A stretch of 64,000 nt of DNA from Nissolia schottii (Eukaryota; Streptophyta; Magnoliopsida; Fabales; Fabaceae): positions 1,210,077 to 1,274,076 of the forward strand of contig QANU01064559.1 of the NCBI GenBank assembly GCA_003254905.1, read 5' to 3'. Both the position numbers and the translations under genes were made by a program. The notes under the pieces are model-generated. The model was not told where the DNA came from, did not search any database, and worked only from the letters and a program-made list of their open reading frames with translations. Shown piece after piece: positions 62,191-64,000 of the stretch (its first letter is position 1; every line of letters begins with the position of its first letter).

Positions 62191-63537
62191 ATACCAATTT
62201 ATGATAAAATTTGCTTTTGACAAAGAAAACATGGTTATAGCCTATGAATGATGGTCATTAATCTAAGAGGTCATTTTTAATGAAAAAGATAAGGTCATAT
62301 GCTACGCAAAATTATACTTTTTCTAAAAATCATTTTTGAGTTAAAGTCCAAGGCTATTGCCTACGTTAAATGCATATTAACGATAAAGTTTGTTTTTAAC
62401 AAAGAAAACAAGGCTATAGCCTATGAAACATGATCATTGAACCAAGAAGTTGCTTTTAATGAAAAAGAGAAGATCGTAGGCTACCAAAATTGCACTTTAC
62501 TAAAAATTATTTTTGAGGTATAATCCAAGGCTAAAGCCTACAAAAAAATGCATATCAACAGAAAGAATTGTTTTTAATGAAGAAGACAACGCTATAGCCT
62601 ATGGAAGATGGTCATCAATCAAAGAATTCCTTTTTAATGAACAATCGGAGGTCATAGGCATCAGAAATTGCACTTTACTGAAAATTATTTTGAATGAATA
62701 TCCAAGGCTATAACCTACAAAATATCTTTATTAACGGTAAGGTTTTTTTTTTTTATAAAGAAGACAAGATTATACCCTATGAAAGAAGGTCATTAATCCA
62801 TGAAGTAGATTTTAATGAAAAGGAGAATGTCATAGGCTACAGATATTGCATTTTACCAAAAATCATTTTTGAGTGAAAATCAAAGGTACTAGCTTACGAA
62901 AAGTGCATACTAACGATAAAGTTTCTTTTTAATGAAGAAGACAAGGATTGAGACTATGGAAATGGCCATTACTCCAAGAAGTCACTTTTAATGAAAAAGT
63001 GAAGGTCATAGGTTATGAAAATTGAACTTTACCGAAAATCATTTTTGAGTGAAAATCTGAGCCTATGAAAAATGTATATTAATTGAGAAATTTTGTTATT
63101 AAAAAAGAAGACAATGCTATGGTGTATGGAAGAAGGTCATTAATCCAAATAATCATTTTTAATGAAAAAGATAAGCTCATAGGAAATGGAAATTGCATTT
63201 TATTGAAAATTATTTTTTAGTGAAAATTCAAGGTTATAGCCTACGAAAAATGCAAAATAATGGCAAGGTTTGTTTTTAATGAAGAAGACATGGCTATAGC
63301 CTATGAAAGAAGGTCATTAATCTAAATAGTTGTTTTTAATGAAAAAAGGGCAATGGAAATTGCACTATACCGTAAATCATTTTTTTAGTGAAAATCCAAT
63401 ATTATAGCCACCAAAAAATGCATATTAATAGGAAGCTTTGTTTTAAACAAAGAAGAGAAGGCTATAGCCTATGAAAGAATGTCATTAATCCTAGAAGTCA
63501 TTTTTATTTAAAAAAAAATGTCATAGGCTACGGAAAT
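62191..63537 (+). repeat. Tandem array, segment 3 (forward orientation)
   Basis: Seven to eight units of the same ~177-bp repeat, now read on the plus strand ('aaggctatagcctatgaaa', 'ttaacgataaagtttgtttt', 'cattaatccaagaagtca', 'gaaattgcactttaccgaa'). The segment is cut at 63537, inside the subunit reading 'gtcataggctacggaaatt', by the LTR-like element that starts at 63538. Confidence 0.9.
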
Positions 63538-64000
63538 TGTAACACCCTAGCTAACTGCATACCCTCGAGTAGTACGCAATGCTCACTAGGTTGTTAATCA
63601 CTTGGTGGGAATACTTATAGTCCCTTATTACCTTTTCGAAAATACTTGATTAAGGAAAATATGGACCAATTTAAAACTTTTCTACTGAGTGCATAATTAC
63701 AAAATATGAGCCATGTGTGAATCAAAGTATATAAGACAAACGATAGAGCTTGAGGCTTATAATCAATAGTCATTCATAGCATGATTATTTACCTAAGCAA
63801 GTACCTGGTCCTTCACAGATAAGTACAACCAATCATATAATATTATAATAAAGTAGATGTACATGTTATAATCATCCATACACATAATAAAAGTGCGTCC
63901 ATCGCATAGCCAACTAAGCAAGTCTTCATAGCCTTGAAGATCTGTCCGTCCGTCATCAGTAGCTTGTCCTCTGTTCTTTCCTGATCGTCTTGGTGCTCCT
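63538..64000. mobile_element. Second copy of the LTR-like element (runs off the window)
   Basis: The element begins TGTAACACCCTAGCT, like 8661, and follows it for several hundred bases: 'gcaatgctcactaggttgtt', 'cttggtgggaatactta', 'aaaatatggacca', 'acaaacgatagagc'. The start is exact because the preceding bases are tandem-array sequence. The 3' end and target duplication are outside the window. Confidence 0.8.

Noticed and set aside
62513-62876. Open frames in the tandem array that read as a repeated ~59-residue peptide (for example AIAYERWSLIQE-like motifs)
   Set aside because: The repeat length is near a multiple of three, so frames recur by chance. The typical unit has an in-frame TGA and no start signal or splice logic, and many units carry shifts.
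56690-63537. CRISPR array
   Set aside because: Units are contiguous diverged 177-bp repeats with no alternating unique spacers, and the DNA is from a plant.

Overview
The window looks like nuclear DNA of a eudicot plant. It has AT-rich intergenic DNA, two intact intron-containing plant genes, tRNA-type SINEs, hAT-type and foldback MITEs, and LTR and LINE relics. I cannot name the species from the sequence alone.

Layout. (1) Positions 1-6070 and about 15590-22110 are two diverged copies of one long T-rich locus with no credible long open frame. Copy 2 still has a promoter-like start (two CACGTG boxes and a TATA box), and both copies end in the same hairpin motif. The spacer between them (6.1-15.2 kb) is a nest of mobile elements: a broken hAT transposase gene on the minus strand, a 3.57 kb LTR-like element inserted in it with a perfect 5-bp target duplication, and a deleted Ty3/gypsy relic in which gag runs straight into an RNase H segment. 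(2) 24243-35390 is an intact 25-exon gene for the exocyst subunit SEC3 (887 codons, including one GC-AG intron). (3) 39389-41811 on the minus strand is an intact two-exon gene for chloroplast allene oxide synthase (CYP74A, 532 aa), convergent with SEC3. (4) 42-56 kb is intergenic DNA holding several SINEs and MITEs with clear target duplications, a gypsy tail, a LINE tail and an F-box/LRR pseudogene. (5) About 56690-63537 is a 6.8 kb tandem array with a period near 177 bp. Each unit is three related subunits of about 59 bp, and the array changes orientation at least twice. It contains a SINE insertion, and at 63538 it is cut by a second copy of the LTR-like element seen at 8661.

The two intact genes work in different processes (vesicle tethering at the plasma membrane; jasmonate synthesis in plastids) and nothing suggests a functional cluster. 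The parts most worth a second look are the three-part tandem array with its inversions and the duplicated non-coding locus with its shared terminal hairpin.
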